Shown here: piece after piece, positions 29,617 through 36,465 of the stretch
How positions within the stretch are numbered: position 1 is the first letter of the stretch
Layout of the letters: each line of letters starts with the position of its first letter
IMG/VR virus record: IMGVR_UViG_3300020000_000041
Location: 1-38,551 of that record
Origin: a virus
DNA length: 38,551 nucleotides
Direction: 5' to 3' (one strand)
Made by a program: the position numbers and the translations under genes
The notes under the pieces: model-generated
Told to the model about the DNA's origin: nothing
The model's input: only the letters and a program-made list of their open reading frames with translations
Database searches by the model: none

Positions 29617-29645
29617 ACCCACCTCTTTCGGGGTGGGTTCTTCTT
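29617..29645 (+). terminator. rho-independent terminator of the rightward early operon
   Basis: ACCCACC (29617-29623) pairs perfectly with GGTGGGT (29632-29638) around an 8-base loop and is followed by a T-rich tail. It lies after the secreted-protein genes and before the convergent repressor gene. Confidence 0.8.
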
Positions 29646-29677
29646 TCTCATGTGTAACTGTTGGTTTTGGGTTGCGA

Positions 29678-30064
29678 CTATTTTATCTTACTTATTTCTT
29701 TTTCTAACCATTGTTTTCTTCTTTTGGTAAGGGTAGTTTCGGATAGTTTTGTAAGGGTGGATAGTTCGCTTTCTAATTCTTCCAAAGTATAAACTTTTGT
29801 GGCGGTATTTATACTTTGGTTATTTAGCGGCTTTTTATAAACGGTTGGTGATTGATTTTTCAAATTCAAATTGACGATTTTTGTTTCTGTTCTAACAAAG
29901 TATTTCTCCAAAATAGCTTCCCATTTTTTAGGTAACTTTCTTGTCCCTTTCAAAACCTTCTGCAAAGTTGTTGGCGGCATACCAAGTCTTTCCTCAATCT
30001 TGCTTATCGGTAAGTAACCATCCATTTCTTCAAGTTCTTTGATTATTTGCTCTTTTGGTAACAT
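29678..30064 (-). CDS. HTH repressor-like regulator
   Basis: From the ATG at 30064 (128 aa); a longer frame starts with TTG upstream of the promoter. The N-terminal HTH is MDGYLPISKIEERLGMPPTT followed by a recognition helix LQKVLKGTRKLPKKWEAILE, an XRE/Cro-like order. The middle is low-complexity Asn/Thr/Lys, and the C-terminus is a helix (LESELSTLTKLSETTLTKRR). It faces away from the C-rich non-coding region and its promoter carries three phased TAGACA repeats, so self-regulation is probable. It may be the lysogeny or late-switch regulator of the phage; no integrase is seen in the window. Confidence 0.7.
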   Translation of the reverse strand: MLPKEQIIKELEEMDGYLPISKIEERLGMPPTTLQKVLKGTRKLPKKWEAILEKYFVRTETKIVNLNLKNQSPTVYKKPLNNQSINTATKVYTLEELESELSTLTKLSETTLTKRRKQWLEKEISKIK

Positions 30065-30101
30065 TAGACAAAAATAGACATATTTAGACATCCAATCCAA
30101 A
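30065..30101 (-). promoter_or_regulatory. repressor promoter with three 10-bp-phased TAGACA operator repeats
   Basis: TAGACA occurs at 30065-30070, 30075-30080 and 30085-30090, exactly ten bases apart, so all three lie on the same face of the helix. On the minus strand TATTTTTG (30069-30076) matches the -7 element and TTTG (30098-30101) the -33 element, 21 bases apart. The repeats cover the promoter and the five bases before the ATG. This looks like an autoregulatory operator. Confidence 0.65.
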
Positions 30102-30160
30102 TAATCTTTCTATTTCTCTTATTCAACCCCACCAAATAATCCCCCAACCCCCTCAAAACA

Positions 30161-30175
30161 GTTATTCAGAATAAC
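30161..30175. promoter_or_regulatory. palindromic operator-like site
   Basis: GTTATTC-A-GAATAAC, two perfect 7-bp half sites around one base, inside the C-rich region upstream of the repressor gene. It could bind a dimeric regulator; it differs from the TAGACA repeats. Confidence 0.4.
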
Positions 30176-30830
30176 CCCCAATCACCCCATAACACCCCAT
30201 CCCCCCAAAGCCCATTTTAAAGCCCAACCTTGCCCTCTAAATTCCCCCCCCCCACTATTCAGCAATCACATATAACCAATGCAATGAGAGCCAAATAAAC
30301 AGCTAATCAGGCTTTAAATCAGTTATCCGACCAACCAAACCACGAAACGAACATTTAAAAGCATAACTAAAGGCGAATTAAAACGAAAAAAAACAGGCCA
30401 CCCGGTTCAATAGAAGCAAAAGCCCAAAAGCGGGGGCAGGCGATTAAACACGGGGGTACATTCCGCAGGAACGCATGGAGTACCTTTTTTTCTATTAAAG
30501 GGTGGTGGAATAATTTTTGGCTTAAATCTGGAATATTATTTTGATGTTTCGGGGAAACCAATTCGCTGATGTGGGTGAAATGGTTTCTTGAGTGTTTGGG
30601 ATTTTCTTGTTTGTCAAGGGCATGGCTTACCTATGTTTTATTGGACGAGGGCGTTATCGTATTTCTACCTATTGCAACTCCCAAATATTCGACATAACTT
30701 TACGCAACCGTCGAACTTCCACCAAATTTTCGACATCAATATTCCGAATGAAACCGAACCGTCTTATACAAAAGAAATTTCCCTTACTATTTTTTTCCAG
30801 TTCTCATAAGCAGTTTTGGTTTTAGCATCA

Positions 30831-30862
30831 ACCCGTTGTTTCTACGACGGGTTTTGTTTTTT
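30831..30862 (+). terminator. rho-independent terminator without an upstream gene
   Basis: ACCCGTTGT pairs with ACGACGGGT (one G-T pair) around TTCT and is followed by TTTGTTTTTT. No plus-strand coding gene lies within 1290 bases upstream, so it probably ends a non-coding transcript arising in 30102-30830 or read-through RNA. Confidence 0.7.
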
Positions 30863-30880
30863 ATAACGTAAAACTTATTT

Positions 30881-31927
30881 ATGCCAAGTGGTAAAGTAAA
30901 GACTGAAGTTGGGAAACTCGTAGATGAGTATTGCGAGAAATTCCCAAAGATGCAAGACCAAACTTTGGCAAAAAAGATATTTAAAGAGAATGCCAATAAA
31001 TTCAGAGACGCAGAACATTGTAGAAGTTTGGTGAGATACAGTAGGGGGCATATTGGCGACCACAATAAACAGTATGCTAAAAACAGAAAACCAGTTACTT
31101 ACAATACCGTTTATACAAAGCCATTCAAAGAAGAAATAAATACAATGGCTAAAATCCTAATTATTGATATTGAAACCGCACCAATAAGAGCAAAGGTTTG
31201 GGATATATGGAATCAAAATATTGGGCTTGAGCAAATAGATAATGATTGGTTTATACTTACATGGTCGGCTAAATGGTTGTTTGAAAAGAAAGTTTATTCA
31301 GCAAGACTTACAAGTAAAGAAGCAATAAAGCAAGAAGACAAAAGAATATTGAAAGGCGTATGGGAATTACTTAATGAAGCAGATGTGGTTATTGCTCACA
31401 ACGGGGATAAGTTTGATATACCAAGATTGAACACAAGGTTTATTATAAATTATCTCAAGCCACCGCTACCATACCAATCAATAGATACATTAAAAACAAT
31501 TAAGCGGCAATTCGCATTCACTTCAAATAAACTTGACTTTGTAAATAAAGTCTTATCACTCGAAAGAAAGCAAAAGAACGAAGGGATGCCAATGTGGAAC
31601 AAGTGTTATATAGGTGACGAGGCGGCATTGAAGGAAATGGAAAAATATAACATCAAAGATGTAAGAATTTTAGAAGATACTTATTTGAGATTGCGTCCGT
31701 GGATTAAACCACATCCGAATGTCGGTTTGTTTATTCTTGACGAAAAAGCATTTCATTGCCCGTCATGCGGGAGTGCAGATTTGAAAGACGAAGGGAAACT
31801 TTATTATACAACTGCTAATGCTTATGAGCAATTCAGATGCGATAATTGTGGTGCGGTTGGTAGAAAGCGAGTTTCAAATATTGGCATAAAACAAAGAAGA
31901 CATTTGTTATTAAGTGTACCAAAATAA
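30881..31927 (+). CDS. DEDD 3'-5' exonuclease with N-terminal adaptor and C-terminal zinc ribbon
   Basis: This 348-aa protein has three parts. Residues 1-75 are a basic helical adaptor (DQTLAKKIFKENANKFRDAE, SLVRYSRGHIGDHNK). Residues 89-285 are an RNase H-fold exonuclease: LIIDIETAPI (Exo I, D and E), VVIAHNGDKFDIPRLNTR (Exo II) and KYNIKDVRILEDTYLRL (Exo III with Tyr/Asp), resembling the polymerase-B-related exonucleases. The end is a zinc ribbon, FHCPSCGSADLKDE and FRCDNCGAVGRKR (two C-x2-C). It could proofread, trim or help recombination. An internal start at 31145 (MAKILIIDIETAP) would make the catalytic domain alone. Confidence 0.78.
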   Translation: MPSGKVKTEVGKLVDEYCEKFPKMQDQTLAKKIFKENANKFRDAEHCRSLVRYSRGHIGDHNKQYAKNRKPVTYNTVYTKPFKEEINTMAKILIIDIETAPIRAKVWDIWNQNIGLEQIDNDWFILTWSAKWLFEKKVYSARLTSKEAIKQEDKRILKGVWELLNEADVVIAHNGDKFDIPRLNTRFIINYLKPPLPYQSIDTLKTIKRQFAFTSNKLDFVNKVLSLERKQKNEGMPMWNKCYIGDEAALKEMEKYNIKDVRILEDTYLRLRPWIKPHPNVGLFILDEKAFHCPSCGSADLKDEGKLYYTTANAYEQFRCDNCGAVGRKRVSNIGIKQRRHLLLSVPK

Positions 31928-31932
31928 AAAGT

Positions 31933-32532
31933 ATGGCATACGTTTATAGGCACATACGACTTGATAAAAACACACCATTTTATATAGGGATTGGTAGCGA
32001 TGAAAGCGGCTTTAATAAAAGAGCATACAGCCCACACAATAGGGGGCAATTATGGAAACGTATCGCAGCAGTTTCTAAATACGAAGTAGATATATTATTT
32101 GATGATGTTTCTTTAGAATTTGCTAAATCAAAAGAAGTAGAGTTTATCTCATTATATAAAAGAATTAATGATGGCGGCACTCTTGCAAATATTACAGGAG
32201 GCGGGGATGGATGGTTTGACCCGCCAAAAGAATGCAGAGAGAGATTGATAAAAAGAAATATTGGGAACAAGCACCATCTTGGCAAAAAGCATTCAGATGA
32301 ATCAAAGGCGGCAATCAGCGAGAAAAGAAAAGGTTTGTATTGTGGTATAAACAATCCTTCGTATAAGGGAGTTGTTACTGCGCTTAAAGATGGAGTTCCT
32401 GTTGGGGAATTTAATGGTGTAAAAGATTGTGCTAACAAACTAAAAATAAATTTAACAAACATATCCGCTTGCCTGAATGGGAATAGAAAAACAGTTGGAG
32501 GATATACATTTAAAAGAGACAAAGTATTGTAA
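31933..32532 (+). CDS. GIY-YIG homing-type endonuclease with NUMOD motifs
   Basis: This 199-aa protein starts YVYRHIRLDKNTPFYIGIG, a GIY-YIG pair (YVY...YIG), followed by the catalytic Arg/Glu-type segments (GQLWKRIAAVSK, AKSKEVEFISLYKRIN, with E in VEFI). The C-terminal half carries modules of homing endonucleases: KHHLGKKHSDESKAAISEKR (NUMOD3-like) and FNGVKDCANKLKINLTNISACLNGNRKTVGGYTF (NUMOD1-like DNA-recognition repeat). It is probably a selfish or mobility-linked nuclease inserted after the exonuclease gene, five bases after its stop. Confidence 0.85.
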   Translation: MAYVYRHIRLDKNTPFYIGIGSDESGFNKRAYSPHNRGQLWKRIAAVSKYEVDILFDDVSLEFAKSKEVEFISLYKRINDGGTLANITGGGDGWFDPPKECRERLIKRNIGNKHHLGKKHSDESKAAISEKRKGLYCGINNPSYKGVVTALKDGVPVGEFNGVKDCANKLKINLTNISACLNGNRKTVGGYTFKRDKVL

Positions 32533-32554
32533 ACAAAATAAAAACCTATGAGAG

Positions 32555-32854
32555 ATGAAAGTTTTTACCACCATTCAATTATGCGAACAATATTTAGCAA
32601 CCGATAGCGAGACAATGGACTTTTATCATCAGTTAGGTTTACCGAGTCCAAAAACATATAAGTACAGAGAAAGAAGTTATGCAGTAGATGAGATAGAATT
32701 TGTTGACCCGATACTTGATTGTCCAGAAGAATGTATAGTTATATTTCAAGATGGGTTTAAATTAATAGTTTTAGAAAATCCAGATGAACTATGGATAAGA
32801 ATAAATGATTTAAAAAATGGTATCGCTTTTAATAATGAGGAGGACTTGCAATGA
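32555..32854 (+). CDS. hypothetical protein (99 aa)
   Basis: MKVFTTIQLCEQYLATDSET, then YRERSYAVDEIEFVDPILDC and a strand-rich middle (CIVIFQDGFKLIVLENPDEL). Two Cys and many acidic residues. ATGA overlap with the next gene. No family is recognised. Confidence 0.55.
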   Translation: MKVFTTIQLCEQYLATDSETMDFYHQLGLPSPKTYKYRERSYAVDEIEFVDPILDCPEECIVIFQDGFKLIVLENPDELWIRINDLKNGIAFNNEEDLQ

Positions 32855-33060
32855 CAGAGAAAGAATTAAAAGAGGTAATGGTAAAGGAAGAAAACAGAAT
32901 CATTAAAGACTTAGCACTTTACTTTGCCACCCATGAAGTAAAAGATTTCCGTGACTACAATAAACTAACCAGACTTGCAATGAGAAGATTTTATAAAGAA
33001 GTTGTATATCCACACCTAAGAGAACTAAATATTAATGCACCAAGAAAATATGAAGAATAG
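32851..33060 (+). CDS. hypothetical protein (69 aa)
   Basis: A charged helical protein, MTEKELKEVMVKEENRIIKD, with an aromatic middle (LALYFATHEVKDFRDYNKLT) and a basic end. Coupled by ATGA to the gene before and 24 bases before the SPFH gene. Function unknown. Confidence 0.5.
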   Translation: MTEKELKEVMVKEENRIIKDLALYFATHEVKDFRDYNKLTRLAMRRFYKEVVYPHLRELNINAPRKYEE

Positions 33061-33084
33061 ATAGTTCACAAAAAGAGAACTTTT

Positions 33085-33609
33085 ATGGCAGAGAACTTCT
33101 TAATAAAGTTATTGGATTGGGCTTGGGACTTACTCGAAAGGTACATATTGCCATTTCAGGTAATAAGACATTATGAGGCGGGGGTTATTTTATTTTTAGG
33201 CAAGTACCAAAAAAACATGAAGAAGGGTTTGAATTGGAAGTTACCATTCGTCCACGAATCATTGACTTGTTTGATAAAACCAGAAACACTTCAAACAGAC
33301 CCGCAAACCATAACCACAAAGGATAATAAGATTATATCCATCAGTTTCATTGGGAGATTTGAGGTCATTGATGAAAGAAAATTCTTACTTGAAGCCAACG
33401 ATGCAGCAACAAACATTACTCACGAACTAATAATGGCAGGATGTGATTACCTTACTGATTGTACTTATTCTGAAATCATTGATAAGCCGTCTTACACAAA
33501 AATCAAAAATAAAGTAAACAACAAGATTGAATACTTAGGGGCTAAGTTTACTGAAGTTGGATTTGGTAGTAATTGCCAAACAAGACCTATATCTCTTATC
33601 AACCATTAG
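33085..33609 (+). CDS. SPFH/band-7 domain protein
   Basis: This 174-aa protein carries the SPFH (stomatin/prohibitin) core: HYEAGVILFLGKYQKNMKKG, LNWKLPFVHESLTCLIKPET, then LQTDPQTITTKDNKIISISF and IGRFEVIDERKFLLEANDAA. The pattern of 'G-x-x-x-x-G-K-x-x-x-x-x-x-G-L-x-x-x-x-P-F', followed by 'x-x-T-K-D-x-x-x-x-x' is typical of band-7 proteins, which make membrane-linked ring or scaffold assemblies. Before it is an amphipathic N-terminus (IKLLDWAWDLLERYILPFQ) rather than a clear membrane segment. SPFH proteins are uncommon in phages; a role in membrane remodelling or defence control is possible. Confidence 0.7.
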   Translation: MAENFLIKLLDWAWDLLERYILPFQVIRHYEAGVILFLGKYQKNMKKGLNWKLPFVHESLTCLIKPETLQTDPQTITTKDNKIISISFIGRFEVIDERKFLLEANDAATNITHELIMAGCDYLTDCTYSEIIDKPSYTKIKNKVNNKIEYLGAKFTEVGFGSNCQTRPISLINH

Positions 33610-33791
33610 ATATTAACCCTACTTAAATAACTCCATACTCCAAGTGCTTTCAATAAAAATACAATCAAGACAATAACCACTACCCAATTAAGAATGGTTT
33701 TAATCTTTGCATCCATTGGAATAAATCGGTTGATAAGATAAAGCACCACGCCAACCCCCACCAATAAAATAATAATTGTAAGTAAATTCAT
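33606..33791 (-). CDS. small two-pass membrane protein
   Basis: The ATG at 33791 (MNLLTIIILLVGVGVVLYLI) gives 61 aa; the longer frame begins with TTG. Two hydrophobic segments (about residues 1-20 and 34-53) flank a loop NRFIPMDAKIKTILN. The loop plus WVVVIVLIVFLLKALGV strongly recalls a small membrane-protein family (Thivi_2564 type) common in bacteria and phages. It is the only minus-strand gene in this block and its end overlaps the SPFH gene stop. A holin-like role is conceivable but unsupported. Confidence 0.65.
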   Translation of the reverse strand: MNLLTIIILLVGVGVVLYLINRFIPMDAKIKTILNWVVVIVLIVFLLKALGVWSYLSRVNI

Positions 33792-33906
33792 GATTTTGAG
33801 TTTGTAGGAAGGTACGTCAATTAAAGTGCCGAAAACAAGATGTTGCAAATTATGTTGCAAAGATTTTATTTGGTATTAATGTCATATTAATATTAACTTG
33901 CAGCCT

Positions 33907-34086
33907 ATGAGTAAGAAATTAACAATAGACGGGGAAATTGCCGATAAGCAATATAACCTAAGAACAACGCCAAGCATCATGGAAACATTAGTTGCGAAAG
34001 CGGGGCAAAAGGATAGTGTCAATGTCCTTATCAATAAAATCCTTCTTAGTTGGAAGAAAAAATTCGATAACCGCAAAATAAAATAG
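33907..34086 (+). CDS. small RHH-type or anti-type DNA-binding protein
   Basis: From the ATG at 33907 (59 aa); nine bases upstream the frame has only a TTG. MSKKLTIDGEIADKQYNLRT is followed by TPSIMETLVAKAGQKDSVNV and LINKILLSWKKK. A short strand followed by two helices is the RHH layout of small regulators. TTTG (33880-33883) and an imperfect TAACTTG box upstream may be its promoter. It precedes a GIY-YIG gene by one base. Confidence 0.5.
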   Translation: MSKKLTIDGEIADKQYNLRTTPSIMETLVAKAGQKDSVNVLINKILLSWKKKFDNRKIK

Positions 34087-34087
34087 A

Positions 34088-34390
34088 ATGGAATTTTACG
34101 TTTATTGCATAAAAGACAAAGAAGAAGTGCTGTATGTGGGCGGCTCTTGTAATCCTAAACAAAGGTTCGGGACTCATAGGTCTGATACGTTCTTTAATTA
34201 TAAAAGGAGAAAACACATAACTATGGAAATTATTCAAACCTGTACTAAGAAAACAATTTCCAAAAGGGAAATATATTGGATTCTCCACTTCAAGGAAAAG
34301 GGGCAGGCTCTATTTAACAGGGTCATAGTAGGCTATAACGTAAAACCCAAACCACAAAAACAATCTCAATTAACAACTAAAAAACAATAA
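34088..34390 (+). CDS. GIY-YIG nuclease (compact)
   Basis: MEFYVYCIKDKEEVLYVGGS is the YVY...YVG form of the GIY-YIG pair, followed by NPKQRFGTHRSDTFF (R/H of the catalytic core), SKREIYWILHFKEKGQALFN (the conserved E before the W-I). At 100 aa it is close to the minimal GIY-YIG domain, with a basic tail. It would cut DNA with a metal ion. It could be a homing relic or a phage-specific endonuclease. Confidence 0.8.
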   Translation: MEFYVYCIKDKEEVLYVGGSCNPKQRFGTHRSDTFFNYKRRKHITMEIIQTCTKKTISKREIYWILHFKEKGQALFNRVIVGYNVKPKPQKQSQLTTKKQ

Positions 34391-34392
34391 TC

Positions 34393-34755
34393 ATGGAATA
34401 CAGAGTAAAGATTGAAAAAAGACATTGCATTGATTCGTCGTATGATTCTATTCATAGCTGTCCATTGTGTAATGCCATCAAAGAGCAATACCCTGAATTT
34501 GAACTACAATCAGTCGGTGGTTCGTATGTTAGAGATAAAAGCCTTGAGAGATATTATTTCGATTCAGACCCAATAATCGGGTGGTGTTGTTCGAGATTGT
34601 GTGAAATAAGAGATGGTGAAATAGGTTCGCATACTGTTGTCTTTACTGCGCCATCGTTTAAGCCAAAGCATATAGATATTACCAAAGAGTTAGCGGTATT
34701 ACCAATTCAAGAAACTTCTGATGTTATTACAATCAAAGAAATTATTTTATCATGA
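34393..34755 (+). CDS. Cys-rich hypothetical protein (120 aa)
   Basis: MEYRVKIEKRHCIDSSYDSI, then HSCPLCNAIKEQ (C-x2-C) and GWCCSRLCEIRD (C-C-x3-C) make four to five Cys in the first 80 residues, probably one zinc site. The C-terminus is strand-rich (VVFTAPSFKPKHIDITKELA). ATGA overlap with the next gene. The family is unknown; a treble-clef or rubredoxin-like fold is possible. Confidence 0.6.
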   Translation: MEYRVKIEKRHCIDSSYDSIHSCPLCNAIKEQYPEFELQSVGGSYVRDKSLERYYFDSDPIIGWCCSRLCEIRDGEIGSHTVVFTAPSFKPKHIDITKELAVLPIQETSDVITIKEIILS

Positions 34756-34934
34756 AAACAATAAACCTTTTTGTAGAGATAGAACCCTCAGATGAATCAG
34801 TAGATAAAGGATTGGTAGCTGATTTTATTTGTGCATCTATTAATAAGAAATTTAAAAAAGTAAAAGGAGTGGTTGTTTATGATGCTGACCTTTTACCATT
34901 TTGTGATGAGTTAGCTAAAAAAGAAAAGAAATGA
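34752..34934 (+). CDS. hypothetical protein (60 aa)
   Basis: MKTINLFVEIEPSDESVDKG with a short alpha/beta body (GLVADFICASINKKFKKVKG, VVVYDADLLPFCDELAKKEK). Overlaps both neighbours by four bases. No function assignable. Confidence 0.55.
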   Translation: MKTINLFVEIEPSDESVDKGLVADFICASINKKFKKVKGVVVYDADLLPFCDELAKKEKK

Positions 34935-35335
34935 AGTACGAAGAAATAAACTTTGGTAGTTCAGTTAATCAAGTAACGGGAGAATCATGGAATAAAATAT
35001 CTGTGAAGGTGTCCCTTGATAAAGATGATGACAAAGACAAATGCTTTAATGAAGTGAAAGAACAAGTTGGCAAATGGCATAGTTTAAACAAAGTACCCGT
35101 CCCAGATTTTAGGGGCGAATTTAACCAATCACCATACTTAAACGCATCCAATGGCGCATTGCCAATTCCATTACCAACCATAGACTATTCAGCCAAAGAG
35201 AAAGTAGAGAAGGCTATTGATAATGCAGAATCATTGGTAGAATTGGAAGGATACATGAGTGAGGCACTTCAATATAAAATAGTTCCCCAATATAACGCCA
35301 AGAGAAAAACATTTATCGAAGGAAAAATAAACTGA
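34931..35335 (+). CDS. hypothetical protein (134 aa)
   Basis: The N-terminal half is strand-rich with 'G-x-x-x-N-Q-V-T-G-E-S-W-N-K-I-S-V-K-V-S-L', typical of small phage beta-domain proteins. The middle is Pro/Gly/Asn-rich (PVPDFRGEFNQSPYLN), and the end is a helix (VEKAIDNAESLVELEGYMSE). No catalytic residues are evident. It begins at an ATGA overlap. Confidence 0.55.
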   Translation: MKYEEINFGSSVNQVTGESWNKISVKVSLDKDDDKDKCFNEVKEQVGKWHSLNKVPVPDFRGEFNQSPYLNASNGALPIPLPTIDYSAKEKVEKAIDNAESLVELEGYMSEALQYKIVPQYNAKRKTFIEGKIN

Positions 35336-35336
35336 A

Positions 35337-35615
35337 ATGACAAAGGAAGAAATACTTGATAGCCAAGTGGATAATGGTTGCCAATCACATCAAAGAACGG
35401 CAGTAGAAAGATATGGGAGGTTTGATTGTAGAATAATCCACGCAGCAATGGATGAATACGCAGAACAAGAGTGTATTGGGTTTCACAAATTCATCAACCA
35501 ACAAAGTTTCCATTATGATTATCGTGGAGAAACATTTAACCGAATATCAGAAAAGGATAAATTTTATACCCACAAAGAACTCTACCAACTATATCTAAAA
35601 TCAAAACAACCATGA
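35337..35615 (+). CDS. hypothetical protein (92 aa)
   Basis: MTKEEILDSQVDNGCQSHQR is followed by CRIIHAAMDEYAEQECIGFH, a helix like that of the 108-aa protein at 20580 (VRAAMTEYAASL). The similarity suggests related small proteins in both arms. Its stop overlaps the next ATG. Function unknown. Confidence 0.55.
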   Translation: MTKEEILDSQVDNGCQSHQRTAVERYGRFDCRIIHAAMDEYAEQECIGFHKFINQQSFHYDYRGETFNRISEKDKFYTHKELYQLYLKSKQP

Positions 35616-35713
35616 GCAGCAATAAGATTGATTGGAATTTTATAGCCTACTTAGGATTCATATTAATAATCGGAATCATCATACTTGTCGGCTACTTAGC
35701 CACTCATAAATAA
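35612..35713 (+). CDS. single-pass membrane microprotein (33 aa)
   Basis: ATG at 35612 overlaps the upstream stop (ATGA). MSSNKIDWNFIAYLGFILII is followed by GIIILVGYLATHK, one hydrophobic segment of about 22 residues flanked by polar ends. Strong for so short a frame: start coupling plus a clean membrane helix. Confidence 0.5.
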   Translation: MSSNKIDWNFIAYLGFILIIGIIILVGYLATHK

Positions 35714-35726
35714 TTGAAAATAAAAA

Positions 35727-36014
35727 ATGACAGACCCAAAACAAACAGCCAAAGAGATAGTTGATAAGTATAAGCCCCACGTTACCACATGGGATTGCTA
35801 TTGGGATACCGAGATGCCAGACGAACAAATAACCAAAGACGCAAAGAAGTGCGCAATCATCCATGTAAATGGTATAATATCGGTGCTTGAAAATTTATGC
35901 AAACCAGAATATACAAGTTTCTTTCATGGGGAAATGGGTAGCGGAACAACAATGGATGGCTATGAATTAAAAGATTTTTTCAATGATGTACTTAACGAAA
36001 TCAATAAGCTATGA
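35727..36014 (+). CDS. hypothetical protein (95 aa)
   Basis: MTDPKQTAKEIVDKYKPHVT, a middle with CYWDTEMPDEQITKDAKKCA (two Cys) and helices around IIHVNGIISVLENLC. A compact alpha-helical domain is likely. Coupled by ATGA to the HNH-type gene that follows. Family unknown. Confidence 0.55.
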   Translation: MTDPKQTAKEIVDKYKPHVTTWDCYWDTEMPDEQITKDAKKCAIIHVNGIISVLENLCKPEYTSFFHGEMGSGTTMDGYELKDFFNDVLNEINKL

Positions 36015-36463
36015 GAGGGTCTTGGACACATGGGTTGACATCCAAAGGCAATATACCAAGCGGGTACTATTCTTGGTTAATGATGAAAGATAGATGTAAT
36101 AACCCAAACAATCCCTCATACCATAATTATGGGGGCAGAGGCGTAGTTGTGTGCAGCAGATGGAACGAGTCGTTTGAATTATTTATAGAAGATGTCGGGG
36201 TTAGACCAACTAAAGCGCATACGCTTGACAGGCATCCAAATAAAAACGGCAACTATGAGCCGGGGAATGTTAGATGGGCTACCAGAAAAGAACAGATGAG
36301 CAATGTAAGGTATAACGTATGGGTTGAGTATAATGGTGAGAAAATGGTATTGGCAGAGTTTAAAAGAAGGATTGGCGAAGAAGACAACACAAATGTTAAT
36401 CTATTGCTTAAGAAAATGTCACCAGAAGAAGTTGCACAACATTATTCACATAAAAGAAAATAA
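36011..36463 (+). CDS. HNH/AP2-type homing-like protein (150 aa)
   Basis: The centre YYSWLMMKDRCNNPNNPSYH, then NYGGRGVVVCSRWNESFELF and IEDVGVRPTKAHTLDRHPNK with NGNYEPGNVRWATRKEQMSN is a pattern I recognise from phage HNH-superfamily and AP2-like homing proteins ('R-C-x-N-P', 'N-Y-G-G-R-G-I-x-V', 'L-D-R', 'N-x-G-x-Y-x-P-x-N-x-R-W'). The catalytic His set is partly present (H in TLDRH). It may bind or cut specific DNA. ATG overlaps the upstream stop. Confidence 0.75.
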   Translation: MRGSWTHGLTSKGNIPSGYYSWLMMKDRCNNPNNPSYHNYGGRGVVVCSRWNESFELFIEDVGVRPTKAHTLDRHPNKNGNYEPGNVRWATRKEQMSNVRYNVWVEYNGEKMVLAEFKRRIGEEDNTNVNLLLKKMSPEEVAQHYSHKRK

Positions 36464-36465
36464 GT

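Larger units (their letters stand above)
30102..30880. other. large non-coding region, C-rich then structured; possible origin or control region
   Basis: No convincing gene in about 780 bases. 30127-30253 has at least eleven runs of three to ten C on the plus strand (G runs on the minus strand), prone to G-quadruplex or i-motif folding. GTTATTC-A-GAATAAC (30161-30175) is a perfect palindrome. GAAACCA/TGGTTTC (30554-30587) forms a hairpin. CCAAAT(A/T)TTCGACAT occurs at 30681-30695 and 30722-30736, differing at one base. The region ends with a terminator. Such a mixture suits a replication origin or regulatory hub, but DnaA or initiator boxes are not identified. Confidence 0.5.

Noticed and set aside
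30125-30265. CRISPR array or tandem repeat array in the C-rich region
   Set aside because: The C runs vary in length and spacing and there is no repeated unit with spacers.
30588-30825. Two overlapping plus-strand frames of 73 and 77 codons in the long intergenic region
   Set aside because: They overlap each other in different frames, have compositions dominated by Phe/Ser/Arg with no domain, and are not linked to neighbours; the region looks non-coding and structured.
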